Below, piece by piece: positions 9,335-18,083 of a stretch of DNA of 64,000 bases. Each line of letters opens with the position of its first letter. Position 1 is the first letter of the stretch. The position numbers were made by a program, and so were the translations under genes. Source of the DNA: Pseudomonas sp. SDI (GTDB taxonomy: Bacteria > Pseudomonadota > Gammaproteobacteria > Pseudomonadales > Pseudomonadaceae); NCBI RefSeq assembly GCF_003105155.1, contig NZ_QETK01000021.1, positions 1-64,000 of the forward strand. The letters run 5' to 3'. The notes below the pieces were generated by a model. The model did not search any database and had not been told where the DNA came from. It worked only from the letters and a program-made list of their open reading frames with translations.

Positions 9335-10146
9335 TGATCACTCCAGCGCTGCCGGCCCTGGCGCATGGCCGCGAGCACCTGTTGACGGTCTAATAGCAGC
9401 TCCTGGGCGGCAGCCAGGGCCAGGGTGCGATCGATAAACTGTTCCACATCGGTCAATGCCTGAAGCTCCCAGCAGGCCAGCGGCGAAGCGCTCAGCCAGC
9501 GCCGAAACTCGGCCAGCGCCCGTGCTCTGCGGCCCTCGCCGGTCGCCGGGGTCGTCGCCAGGCCAGCGGCTACGGCGTCCAGCAACCAGGGCGTCGGCCG
9601 ACAGTCGAGCACCAGATGGATACGTGGCAGTTGATCATGGTTGTCGACGCTGTGCGGCCTCTCCAGGTCAAGAAACCAGCATTCGCCGGCCCGCATCGGG
9701 ATGCGTTGCCCCTCGAGCATGAAGTCGACCTGCTCAGGGCTGAGCAAGGGAATGTGCAAGCGCAGATCGGCATCCGGCCCGCCGAGATCGTAGTCGCGGT
9801 GTTCATGAATCTGTGCCCCAGGCCCCAGACGCAGCAGCCGGGCACTGCGGATCGCCAGTGGCAGATGGCCCAGCCCCTGCTGCCAGCGGCTGTCGTTCAA
9901 CCATGCCGGGCGCTGGACGGCCGGCCCAGTACCGGGCGCGAGCTCGCTACTCGCATCGGCCGGAGCGATCAGTGCCACCCCGCTCCAGTCACCGTTGAAA
10001 TAGTGCTGATTGAAGTGCGGCTGCCACTGCGCCGGCTCGATCGCAGCCAGGGCCGCCAGCAGTGGCGGCAGGTCGACCTGAGCATTCAGCCGGGCGCACA
10101 GGGGTCGGCTACTGTAACCCGTCGGCTCGATACCTGATGACTCCAT
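9322..10146 (-). CDS. Aspartyl/asparaginyl beta-hydroxylase-like oxygenase
   Basis: A 274-residue protein resembling the 2-oxoglutarate/Fe(II) aspartyl/asparaginyl beta-hydroxylase fold. Key segments are IHEHRDYDLGG (His114, His116), LRLHIPL (His131), CWFLDLERPHSVDN (His165) and RIHLVLDCR (His177). These give candidate iron ligands and a 2-oxoglutarate-binding Arg. The ATG at 10146 has GGAGG upstream, so the longer TTG start at 10173 is rejected. It begins 82 bp after stk1 on the same strand and overlaps the sulfotransferase gene. The substrate, protein or small molecule, is not known. Confidence 0.72.
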   Translation of the reverse strand: MESSGIEPTGYSSRPLCARLNAQVDLPPLLAALAAIEPAQWQPHFNQHYFNGDWSGVALIAPADASSELAPGTGPAVQRPAWLNDSRWQQGLGHLPLAIRSARLLRLGPGAQIHEHRDYDLGGPDADLRLHIPLLSPEQVDFMLEGQRIPMRAGECWFLDLERPHSVDNHDQLPRIHLVLDCRPTPWLLDAVAAGLATTPATGEGRRARALAEFRRWLSASPLACWELQALTDVEQFIDRTLALAAAQELLLDRQQVLAAMRQGRQRWSDQWKV

Positions 10147-10228
10147 ACCCGCAACCTCCGTGATGACCGACAAGATCGCGCCAGTCTACGGTAGCACCAA
10201 CGACCGTCAAGCACATTGCCATCACGGC

Positions 10229-11167
10229 TCACCGTGCCGCGCACCGACTGCCGTACCGGCGAAAACAACCCGGCAGCCAGCTTGAAGTGCTGTTGGCCAA
10301 GGTTTCGCGCAAGCCATCAATCTCGATGCGGCGTGCCTCCGGGTTTAGCGCCAGTGCCGAGCGCAGCGCTGGCCAGCAGCTGGCCGGCAACTGCACAGGA
10401 CGCAGTAGATGAGGGGCTGCTGGCTGCTCGCGAATCTGCGTGGCATTTAGGTAGCGAAGTGGATGCTTACCGCCTGCCAACTCGTAGATCACGCAGGCCG
10501 CGGCATAGAGATCGGTGGCCTGCGATAATCCCGCCCCCTCGAACAACTCCGGCGCAGCATAGCCTGGCGTCCAGGCATTGAAGCGGCTACGGCTCAGGCG
10601 CGGAAGATCGGCAAACTCACCGGCGCAGGGCTGGCTCAGGCCGAAATCGAACAGGTGCACGTACTGTTCCCCGAGGAGCAGGTTGCCGGGTTTGAGGTCG
10701 CCATGCACCACCCCTTGCCGATGCGCATGTCCCACGGCATCCAGCAAAGCCAGCGCGATACCGCGCCCACGTGTCCAGGCCAGTCCTTGCGGGTGTTCGC
10801 AGAGCAGGCGATCCAGCGGCATGCCACGCAGCAGTTCCATGGTGAAATAGGCCTGGCGAAAGCGCGTATCCACTTCAAAACTGAACGCGCGAACAATATT
10901 GCGGTGCTGCAAGTGCCGGGTCAGGGCAAACTCACCGTAGAGCAAGGCGGCGGCATCCGGACAGTCGGCAACATCTTCGCGCAACAGCTTGAGCGCGACG
11001 TAAGGTGCCGGGTCGCCGAACTGTTCCAACAACAGGTCACGGGCGCGGTAGACCATCCCCATACCACCAGCGCCCAACAGCCCCTCCAGGCGATAGCGGC
11101 CACTGAGCACATCGGGAATCCCCCCCGCCGAACGAATCGCCAGGTCGGCCGCCATCCACTCGTTCAT
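10229..11167 (-). CDS. stk1: T6SS Ser/Thr protein kinase (Stk1-like)
   Basis: A 312-residue Hanks-type kinase corresponding by position to Stk1 of HSI-II. The Gly-rich loop GAGGMG is at 32-37, Lys60 in ALKLL, catalytic HGDLKPGN at 155-162, DFG at 174-176 and APE at 205-207. It is a non-RD kinase (Gly replaces Arg before the catalytic Asp). It lacks the transmembrane and periplasmic region of PpkA, so it is probably cytoplasmic. Its likely role is phosphorylation of the FHA protein or other T6SS components. Its start overlaps the phosphatase stop (ATGA). Confidence 0.88.
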   Translation of the reverse strand: MNEWMAADLAIRSAGGIPDVLSGRYRLEGLLGAGGMGMVYRARDLLLEQFGDPAPYVALKLLREDVADCPDAAALLYGEFALTRHLQHRNIVRAFSFEVDTRFRQAYFTMELLRGMPLDRLLCEHPQGLAWTRGRGIALALLDAVGHAHRQGVVHGDLKPGNLLLGEQYVHLFDFGLSQPCAGEFADLPRLSRSRFNAWTPGYAAPELFEGAGLSQATDLYAAACVIYELAGGKHPLRYLNATQIREQPAAPHLLRPVQLPASCWPALRSALALNPEARRIEIDGLRETLANSTSSWLPGCFRRYGSRCAAR

Positions 11168-11883
11168 GTGCGGATTACCACCGCGGTCAGGTTGTCGGCG
11201 GCGCGGCCGTGCAGCGCCTTGTCGAACAGATGCTCAAGGGCCCGGGCGGGGGCATGCTGGTCCAGCGCCGCCCCCAGTACCGGCTCGCTGAGCGGCTGGT
11301 ATAAACCATCGCTGCACAACAGAAAGACATCGCCGCGCGCCACCTCCAGCTCAAGGATTTCCAGCTTGAGCGTCGCGCTGGCACCCAACGCGCGGGTCAA
11401 GGCATGAGCCGAGGGATGCTGACGCGCCTGCTCGCCACTCAACTGCTGTTCGTCGATCAGTTGCTGGCGCAACGAGTGATCGCGCGACAGCAGGAACAAG
11501 CGCCCCTGCCGCCACAGGTAGCACCGGCTGTCGCCGGCCCAGATGCACGCAGCCCGCTTGTCCTCCAGGAGCAAGGCCACCACCGTGCTACCCATGATAT
11601 TGTCGGCGCGCTCGGCAACCACCGTCAGCTCTTGCGTCAGCCGCCGGTTCAACCAGTGCAGGCACTGGCGCACCTGGCGCAGTTGATCGTCGAACGACCC
11701 AGCCAGGGTCAGGGCGTCCAGCCCGGCCACCACCATCTGGCTAGCCAGGTCGCCGGCCTGATGCCCACCCATGCCATCGGCAACCACCCACAGACCACGC
11801 TCTGGACAGTCGAGGAAGGCGTCTTCGTTGCGTGTTCGCACCTTGCCCCGATCGGTACGCCCGGCACTGCGCACGGCGGCCAT
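11164..11883 (-). CDS. stp1: T6SS PP2C-type phosphatase (Stp1-like)
   Basis: A 239-residue PPM/PP2C phosphatase that would oppose the neighbouring kinase. Metal-binding motifs are RNEDAF near residues 18-23, DGMGGH near 36-41 and SDGLY in the C-terminal half. The ATG at 11883 shares its last base with the tssM stop (TGATG), giving tight coupling. A TTG one codon upstream is less likely. The order tssM-stp1-stk1 matches P. aeruginosa HSI-II. Confidence 0.9.
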   Translation of the reverse strand: MAAVRSAGRTDRGKVRTRNEDAFLDCPERGLWVVADGMGGHQAGDLASQMVVAGLDALTLAGSFDDQLRQVRQCLHWLNRRLTQELTVVAERADNIMGSTVVALLLEDKRAACIWAGDSRCYLWRQGRLFLLSRDHSLRQQLIDEQQLSGEQARQHPSAHALTRALGASATLKLEILELEVARGDVFLLCSDGLYQPLSEPVLGAALDQHAPARALEHLFDKALHGRAADNLTAVVIRT

Positions 11884-14800
11884 CAAAGCGTCGCCGGCAG
11901 GCGGAAGCCACGCACCGCGCTCAGGTCGAACGGGTTCGGCGAGCGCTGGCTGAACACCAGGTAATTAGCCTGCATACCGCCCACCCGGGCCTTGATCATC
12001 AGCACATCGCGCCCCGTCTGGTACTCGGTCTGCATCAGGTCGAACAGGCGGAACAGCGACCAGGCGCCGCTGTTCTTCTCGATCCCCAGGGCCTTGCCGC
12101 CCTGCTCTTGCAGTACCAGGCTGGTGCGGCCGTCCTCTGCACTGGTCGGCCAGGTGAAGGCCATCGGCGTGATCGGCCCATGACGATAGACCATCTGCTG
12201 GTTACCCAAACGGAACTCGGCGCGGCTGACGCCAGGGTCGAGGGTGTAGGGTTCAAGCTTGAACTGCACCTGCGGCTCGTTGGGATTTTCGGCAAAGAAG
12301 CTGCGGCGGATGGTCTGGGCGTTGCTCATCTGTTCGAGGAAGCTGCGGGACAGCGGCAGGCTGCGCCCGTCCACGCTGCGCAAGCGGTAATGCCCGGCCT
12401 CGCCGCTGACAAATGGCTTGAGGTAGCTGTCGAAGAAGCGCTCGGCCAGGCCCTGCGCCTTGAAGAACTCGCGAAAATCGTTGAGCGCGACATCGCTGCC
12501 GCTGTGTGCGAAGAACGGATAGCGCTGTTTCAACGCCTTGTCGTAGAAACTGTACAGCTCGGTCTGGTACTGCTGATTGAGGAACCGATAGCCGTCGAAC
12601 AACACCAGCATCCAGGCGTCCTCGGCCAAGCCGCTAAGCCAGGCGCTGACTGGCCGCGGCAGACGCCCGGCCGCCACGCGCAAGCTACTCAGCGCATCGC
12701 GCTGGCCAGCCATGCGCTGCTTCGCCAGTTCATAGGCCGCCTGTTCCGGTTGGCTCGCGCGGCTCAGGGCAGCCAACTGCAACTGTACGTCGTTGAGCGC
12801 CTGCAAGGCCGGAACAAGATCGGCCGCCGGGCCATTGTTATCGTCAAGCAGTCGATGCAACGGTTCGAAGCGCCGCTCCAGGGATTTACGCGCGGTGTCC
12901 GGGAGCTTGCTCGACAGTGCCTTGCCCGCCGTCGCCGCCGCTTTGCCGGCGTTGGCCAGCGTCGCAGCAACCTGTTCGGCGACCGCTGGCAGCGCCGCGC
13001 TATCGGCGTTCAACGGGAAGCGGGTGTTCTCGCGAACCTCTACCAGCAATTGCAGCAGCGGCGAGTTGGCCGCGGTCAGGCCGAGGATCCTGTCGGCGCC
13101 ATCCTGTGCATCGGCAAATGCTGGCAAGCCGAGCCGATTGAGCGCCTCGCTCCAGTGGTTGGCGTAATCGGCGAAGTACAGCTGCTCCAGCTCGACCAAC
13201 AACCGGCGCATGTCCAGGCCGCTCAGGCTGCTGCCTTCACCCAGCACCCAGTTGTCCTGGAGGATGTCGCGCACCAGGCTCAGGCCCTGGGTAATGAAGT
13301 AGTGCTGGTAGCCTTTCTGGGTGTAGAAACCTGGGATCAGGTAATCGCTGCCTTCGAACAGCGCACCACGGGCGCCCAACTGCTGACTGAGGCGATAGTC
13401 AGGCAACCCGCGGGCCTGCTCGCGCAGTACCCGATAGACCACGGTCGCCAGCGACTCGCGGCGCAGCACCTTGCGCGCCTGAGCCACTAATACGTCGTTC
13501 AACGGATAGCTGAACGGCTGCTGCAGAAGCCGTCCGAAGTGCTCGTTGAGGCCGCTTTGCACGGCCGTGTTGCCCGCATGTCGCCGCGACCAGTCGGCCG
13601 CCATCCACTCCCTGAGCACAGCAGGGTCGCGTCGATCCGGCAGGCCAAGCATCAGGTACGCGCGCAGGGCGCCGAGTAGCTGTTCGCGGCTGCCGAGGCT
13701 CACGCGAATCTGGGCCTCCAGCCCCTGCGCAACCCTGGGTAACAGCGCCTGTGCCAGCGTACGCTGGTAGGCCTGCAGCAACCGCGGATTGCTCGACGCG
13801 CCTTGATACAGACCGGCGCGCTCGATCAGCGCAGCATCGCCCGTGGCCGGGAACACTTGGGTCGCCGCATAGCGGCTGGCGAGCAGCGGCAACAAGGCGG
13901 CATCGTCGTGAGTCGTCAGCGCGGCCTGCTGCCGGCTTGACTGCTCGGCCAGCTCACGCAGTGTTTCCAGGCTGCGTTCATTGGCCAGAAAGCTGTTGGC
14001 CCACGCCACGCCGAACAGACCGAGGCAGGCCAGCGCAGCGGCGAACAGCCCACGCTGCCGCCAGTTGATACGCCGGGTCTCACGCGTGTCCAGGCCGGCC
14101 AACTCAGCTTCGGGAAAAATCACCCGGGCGAACAGGTTGTAGATAAAGCGCGAACGCCGCCCGGCGGTGAACGTCGACGGGCTCAGCGGGGTGCCGTTGT
14201 CGACCGGCGCGTCACGCTGCGCGGTACTGGTGAAATAGAAACCACGCAACTGGCTGGCGCGCTGATAGCGGTTGCCGGTAAAGGCACTGTCCACCAACTG
14301 CGCAAGATTGCCGCCAAGGCGCGCAAACTGGATCGGGAAATCGAGGATCAGGCCACGCCGCTGGGTGTCGCGATCCTGTTGCAGGCGAGTGATCACCTGC
14401 GCGTTCAGGCGCGCAACCAGTTCGTCGAACTGCTGATTCAGCACGTCGATATCCGAGCCGCATTGCGCGCGGGTAAAGCTGGTGCCGAGCACTTGCTCGC
14501 ACTCCTCCCGCGACAGCGAGTCGAAGTAGGTATCGAAGCCCGGCACACAGTCGGCCTTGGTCAACAGCAGATACACCGGCACATCCATGTGCAGGTGCCG
14601 GTGCACCTCCTGCAAGCGCTCGCGGATCAACTGACCCAAGGTTTCCATACCCTTGAGGTCAGTGCGCTGCAGGTGCGAAACCGGCACAGCCACCAGCACA
14701 CCATTGAGCGGCCGGGCGCGTCGACGCGAGCGCAACAGCGTGAGTAACGTTGCCCAGGCGCTGCCATCAACCGGCGCATTACCCTGCTCCAGGAAGCGGC

Positions 14801-15368
14801 CAGCCGTGTCGATCAGCACCCCATACTCCCCGAAGTACCAGTCGCACTCCGCGCTGCCGCTGTCGTCGCGCCCGAGCTTGCGCTCAAGCTTGTTCAGTGG
14901 AAAATCCAGGCCGGAGTGCTCAAGCAGGCTGGTTTTGCCGGCGCCCTGCGGACCGATCAGCAGATACCAGGGCAAGTCGCTGCGCCAGCGCTCGCTGTGG
15001 CCGCCATAAAGGCTGCTGGTTCTGAGAATACCCAGCGCTTCCTTGAAGCGCTTGCGCAGGCTGGCTTGCGCTTCGCTGATGTCCACCTGTCGGGCCCGTA
15101 GCAACGGGCTTTCGCCGCTATTCGCGGCATCCTGGCGGCGCCGGTTACGGCGCCAGCGGGCAAACACCCGGCTCAGGCCCCACAGCAGAAACAGCACGCC
15201 GATACTCACCAGACGGGCGCTGACACTTGCCCAGAAGCGCTGATCGTCCACCGCCAGCAGCGGCCCAAAACACCACACCAGCAGCGCGCCGAGCAGTACC
15301 AGCAGCAAGCTCCACAACCAGCTCTGGCGCAACACCCCCCAACACTTAATAAAGAAGTTTTTCATCAC
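11883..15368 (-). CDS. tssM: T6SS membrane complex protein TssM (IcmF)
   Basis: A 1161-residue inner-membrane protein of the TssJLM trans-envelope complex. Two N-terminal membrane segments lie at about residues 17-36 and 50-66. A cytoplasmic NTPase domain with Walker A GPQGAGKT is at 139-146. A third membrane segment lies near 440-460, followed by a large periplasmic domain that contacts TssJ. The IcmF-related and C-terminal domains are full length, so the protein looks intact. It is 12 bp from tssL and overlaps stp1 by one base. Confidence 0.96.
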   Translation of the reverse strand: MMKNFFIKCWGVLRQSWLWSLLLVLLGALLVWCFGPLLAVDDQRFWASVSARLVSIGVLFLLWGLSRVFARWRRNRRRQDAANSGESPLLRARQVDISEAQASLRKRFKEALGILRTSSLYGGHSERWRSDLPWYLLIGPQGAGKTSLLEHSGLDFPLNKLERKLGRDDSGSAECDWYFGEYGVLIDTAGRFLEQGNAPVDGSAWATLLTLLRSRRRARPLNGVLVAVPVSHLQRTDLKGMETLGQLIRERLQEVHRHLHMDVPVYLLLTKADCVPGFDTYFDSLSREECEQVLGTSFTRAQCGSDIDVLNQQFDELVARLNAQVITRLQQDRDTQRRGLILDFPIQFARLGGNLAQLVDSAFTGNRYQRASQLRGFYFTSTAQRDAPVDNGTPLSPSTFTAGRRSRFIYNLFARVIFPEAELAGLDTRETRRINWRQRGLFAAALACLGLFGVAWANSFLANERSLETLRELAEQSSRQQAALTTHDDAALLPLLASRYAATQVFPATGDAALIERAGLYQGASSNPRLLQAYQRTLAQALLPRVAQGLEAQIRVSLGSREQLLGALRAYLMLGLPDRRDPAVLREWMAADWSRRHAGNTAVQSGLNEHFGRLLQQPFSYPLNDVLVAQARKVLRRESLATVVYRVLREQARGLPDYRLSQQLGARGALFEGSDYLIPGFYTQKGYQHYFITQGLSLVRDILQDNWVLGEGSSLSGLDMRRLLVELEQLYFADYANHWSEALNRLGLPAFADAQDGADRILGLTAANSPLLQLLVEVRENTRFPLNADSAALPAVAEQVAATLANAGKAAATAGKALSSKLPDTARKSLERRFEPLHRLLDDNNGPAADLVPALQALNDVQLQLAALSRASQPEQAAYELAKQRMAGQRDALSSLRVAAGRLPRPVSAWLSGLAEDAWMLVLFDGYRFLNQQYQTELYSFYDKALKQRYPFFAHSGSDVALNDFREFFKAQGLAERFFDSYLKPFVSGEAGHYRLRSVDGRSLPLSRSFLEQMSNAQTIRRSFFAENPNEPQVQFKLEPYTLDPGVSRAEFRLGNQQMVYRHGPITPMAFTWPTSAEDGRTSLVLQEQGGKALGIEKNSGAWSLFRLFDLMQTEYQTGRDVLMIKARVGGMQANYLVFSQRSPNPFDLSAVRGFRLPATL

Positions 15369-15380
15369 ACGTCCCTGAGA

Positions 15381-16250
15381 TTACGGATGGGGCTGAAGCA
15401 CGCTGGACGCGAGCGGTTGATACAGCTGCAACACCGTTTCGCGCTTCTCGCCCAGCACGAAGGCAAAACCGGAAAACATCACCACCAGGCAGGTTGCCGA
15501 GATGGCCGCCAGCAACCAGCCAGGCACGATGCGCACCACCCCTTGGCGTGGCGCGCGCAAGCCTTCCCACTGGGGCGAGAGTTCCCGTGGAATATCGCCG
15601 CGGACATGGCGGATCTGCCGATAGAGGCTGTCGCGAACGTTGTTCAGCTCGATCATTCCGCGCGCCTGCAAGCGGTATTTGCCCTCGAAGCCAAGGCACA
15701 GGCAGATGAACATCAGTTCCATGGTGGCCAGGTTCCTGATCGGGTCACGCCCGGCCAGGTCGACCAGTTCGAAGAATTTTTCGCCCCCGGAGGATTCTTC
15801 ATGCAGCTCATTCAGCAGGCCGTGGTCCGACCAGCGACTGTCATTGCCCCAGGGGGTGGTGACCACCGTTTCATCGGTGACCGTACAGAGCAGATAACGC
15901 GCAGTGCGGATCTCCAGCTCGCTCAGCCCGGCGTAGCGGGTCTGGTCGACAAAGTACTGGAGATGCGCCTTCAACGTATCCCGCAAGGTGTCGATCTTCG
16001 GTAGCTCAACCTCGGTCTTGACCCGCACCAGCAGCGAAAACAGCGGTGCCGCCGCACTCAGCAACGGGTTTATGCCAATGTTGAAGCGCTCCAGCGGCGC
16101 GCAGTTGGCCGCATAGACCATGCGTTGTTCCAACTCCTCATAACGCGGCGCGTGGGCAGCATCGGTCAACGTTTCCTGGCGCGGACGCTCGCCGTGCGCA
16201 TTGACCAGGATGGTCTTTTCGTCCATCGCCAAGTGCATGTCCTTGCTCAT
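15381..16250 (-). CDS. tssL: T6SS protein TssL (DotU)
   Basis: A 289-residue DotU-family inner-membrane protein. The N-terminal ~230 residues form the cytoplasmic hook domain (NPLLSAAAPLFSLL; CTVTDETVVTTPWG; FICLCLGFEGKYR). A single membrane segment near 245-268 leaves a short periplasmic tail. There is no C-terminal OmpA-like peptidoglycan-binding domain, so wall anchoring must come from another protein. It is one base from the tssK stop and 12 bp from tssM. Confidence 0.95.
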   Translation of the reverse strand: MSKDMHLAMDEKTILVNAHGERPRQETLTDAAHAPRYEELEQRMVYAANCAPLERFNIGINPLLSAAAPLFSLLVRVKTEVELPKIDTLRDTLKAHLQYFVDQTRYAGLSELEIRTARYLLCTVTDETVVTTPWGNDSRWSDHGLLNELHEESSGGEKFFELVDLAGRDPIRNLATMELMFICLCLGFEGKYRLQARGMIELNNVRDSLYRQIRHVRGDIPRELSPQWEGLRAPRQGVVRIVPGWLLAAISATCLVVMFSGFAFVLGEKRETVLQLYQPLASSVLQPHP

Positions 16251-16251
16251 C

Positions 16252-17586
16252 TCATGCCTTCCTGATGGCCCAGAATTTCAATTCGAGTTCCACAAGTTCA
16301 CCAGAAACGTGGAAGGCGAAACCGGCCGTGCGCTCCATCTGGGCAAGGTCATCGGCGCTGAAATCGAGGGCGAAGTAGGTTTTGTCCGAATGGAACGGTA
16401 TCTGCCGTGGCGCCACCGGCAACGGTCGCAGCTTGATACCCGGCAGGTGCAGGTTGACCAGGTCGCGAATCTGCTCGGCCGAACCTACCTTGAGGTGCAC
16501 CGGCAGGCGCTTGCGCAGGTCTTCGGGGCTGCACGCGGCGCTGGCAGCGAGCACGAACGTGGCCTCCGTCAACAGGCTGCGATCGTTCAGCTTGGCCACC
16601 TGGACGCCAAAGTTGCGTCCCTCCAACGGCAGCTCGATGGCATGCTGTTCCAGCACCAGCGACAACACGTGGCGAATAGCGCCCATCAGCTGGCGAAAGC
16701 TCGCCCCCTGGTTGTTGTGCTGGTATTGGCTGTCGCTTCGCGGGCGTTTGCTCTCGCTGCCGAAGGTCGACAGCTCGCCAAGCATGCCCAGCAAAGCGCG
16801 ATAGAGCTCCTCGGGGTGGACCTGCGGCAAGTCCATGAAATGCCGCAATACCACGCTGGTACGGTTGATCAACTGCAGCATGAGGAAGTCGCCGACTTCG
16901 GCCCCGCCGACCTTGCCGTTCGACTGGATACGCTCGGCCAACGCCTCGCCGCGATTGTCGAGCAAGGTGATCACCTCCTTCAGGCAGGCCTGCAGATAGG
17001 GCGAGGCATGCACATGAATGAAGCTTGGGACGAAATTCGCATCCAAGCTGACGGCAGCGTCCGGCGAGGTATCGAGGATGTCGCAGAGCTTGAGTTTCAC
17101 GTAGGCCTGATCGTTCTGCTGCTCGCCCAGCAACAGCCGGAAGTCCAGGCGCGCACAGCTGATCTGGCTAGTGGAATCGTCGCCGGCATTGGAATCACTC
17201 ACCTCGGTGTCGAATACTGTGTAGCGCGTCAGCACATCGGGCTGGCTGCTGCGTCGCGCCTCGACATGGTTGCCGGTGACCAGCGGTAGCGCGAGAAACA
17301 CCGGTGTGTTGGCGGTATTGGGAGGCACATCCAGCGCCAGCGGCTCGCTGCTGCCATCGAGGCTGAACAGGCTGCCGTCGGGCAGCACCCCCGAGGCGCG
17401 GCTGACCACCAGCTTGCCCATGCTAAGGAAGTGCAGGTCGATTTCCAGGTTGAGGAAGCCCCACTGGTAACGCCCCAGTAGTTGCGTGCGGGCCTTGAGT
17501 TGATCGTCGTAATAGCGGTCGTTGTGCTGAAAGTGCTGCGGGCGCAGCAGCATGCCTTCCTGCCAGATGACCTTGTGCGACTTCAT
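16252..17586 (-). CDS. tssK: T6SS baseplate protein TssK
   Basis: A 444-residue TssK (VasE/ImpJ family), the adaptor linking the baseplate wedge to the TssJLM complex. The N-terminal signature MKSHKVIWQEGMLLRPQHFQ is intact, as are the C-terminal receptor-like domains. It overlaps tssJ by 4 bp (ATGA) and is followed immediately by tssL. Confidence 0.96.
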   Translation of the reverse strand: MKSHKVIWQEGMLLRPQHFQHNDRYYDDQLKARTQLLGRYQWGFLNLEIDLHFLSMGKLVVSRASGVLPDGSLFSLDGSSEPLALDVPPNTANTPVFLALPLVTGNHVEARRSSQPDVLTRYTVFDTEVSDSNAGDDSTSQISCARLDFRLLLGEQQNDQAYVKLKLCDILDTSPDAAVSLDANFVPSFIHVHASPYLQACLKEVITLLDNRGEALAERIQSNGKVGGAEVGDFLMLQLINRTSVVLRHFMDLPQVHPEELYRALLGMLGELSTFGSESKRPRSDSQYQHNNQGASFRQLMGAIRHVLSLVLEQHAIELPLEGRNFGVQVAKLNDRSLLTEATFVLAASAACSPEDLRKRLPVHLKVGSAEQIRDLVNLHLPGIKLRPLPVAPRQIPFHSDKTYFALDFSADDLAQMERTAGFAFHVSGELVELELKFWAIRKA

Positions 17587-18083
17587 CGTCCGTTACCTTG
17601 CCGGGCAAGTGTCTCGACGACGCTGCGAATACCGTCCCGTTCGAGTTTCAGCGTGGCCCGGTTCAGCGCCTGTTCACGCACTGGAATCACATAGCGCCAC
17701 TGGGTTTCGGGTAGATCCCGGTAGGCCGCGAGCACCGCCACATAACGGCTGCCACGGGTCAGGCTGAGCTTCAGTTGGCGGGTCTCCCCCGGGCGCAGTT
17801 CAAGTTCCTCACGGGCCACCAGGTCGTCGCCAAGGCTGTCCTGGGCGCGCTCATACAGGCTGAAGAAATCACTGTTCTCGAACGCCACCGGGTGCTTGAG
17901 CGCCATCAACTGCAACACGATGGGCGAAGGTCGGTCATTGAGGTCCGGGTTGAGTTGGTCGCTGGCGTCGAGCGTGAGGTTCAGCTTGGTCAGCGAGGAG
18001 TACGGCGAGAGTGCCGAACAGCCGGCCAGCCATAGCAGGGTCAACAGGCTGGCGACGATCTTGAAGCGGGTCATGTGGGTCAT
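17583..18083 (-). CDS. tssJ: T6SS outer-membrane lipoprotein TssJ
   Basis: A 166-residue lipoprotein with lipobox LAGC (Cys22), the outer-membrane member of the TssJLM complex, here equivalent to Lip2 of HSI-II. The mature part has the transthyretin-like beta pattern of TssJ (LTLDASDQLNPDLNDRPSPIVLQLMALK). A second in-frame ATG four codons in would give an equally good signal peptide. It overlaps the FHA gene by 4 bp upstream and tssK by 4 bp downstream. Confidence 0.93.
   Translation of the reverse strand: MTHMTRFKIVASLLTLLWLAGCSALSPYSSLTKLNLTLDASDQLNPDLNDRPSPIVLQLMALKHPVAFENSDFFSLYERAQDSLGDDLVAREELELRPGETRQLKLSLTRGSRYVAVLAAYRDLPETQWRYVIPVREQALNRATLKLERDGIRSVVETLARQGNGR

Noticed and set aside
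11832..13490. 552-codon open frame antisense to tssM
   Set aside because: Shadow of tssM with no recognisable domain; similar long shadows lie over tssG, tssC, ruvB and bamC.
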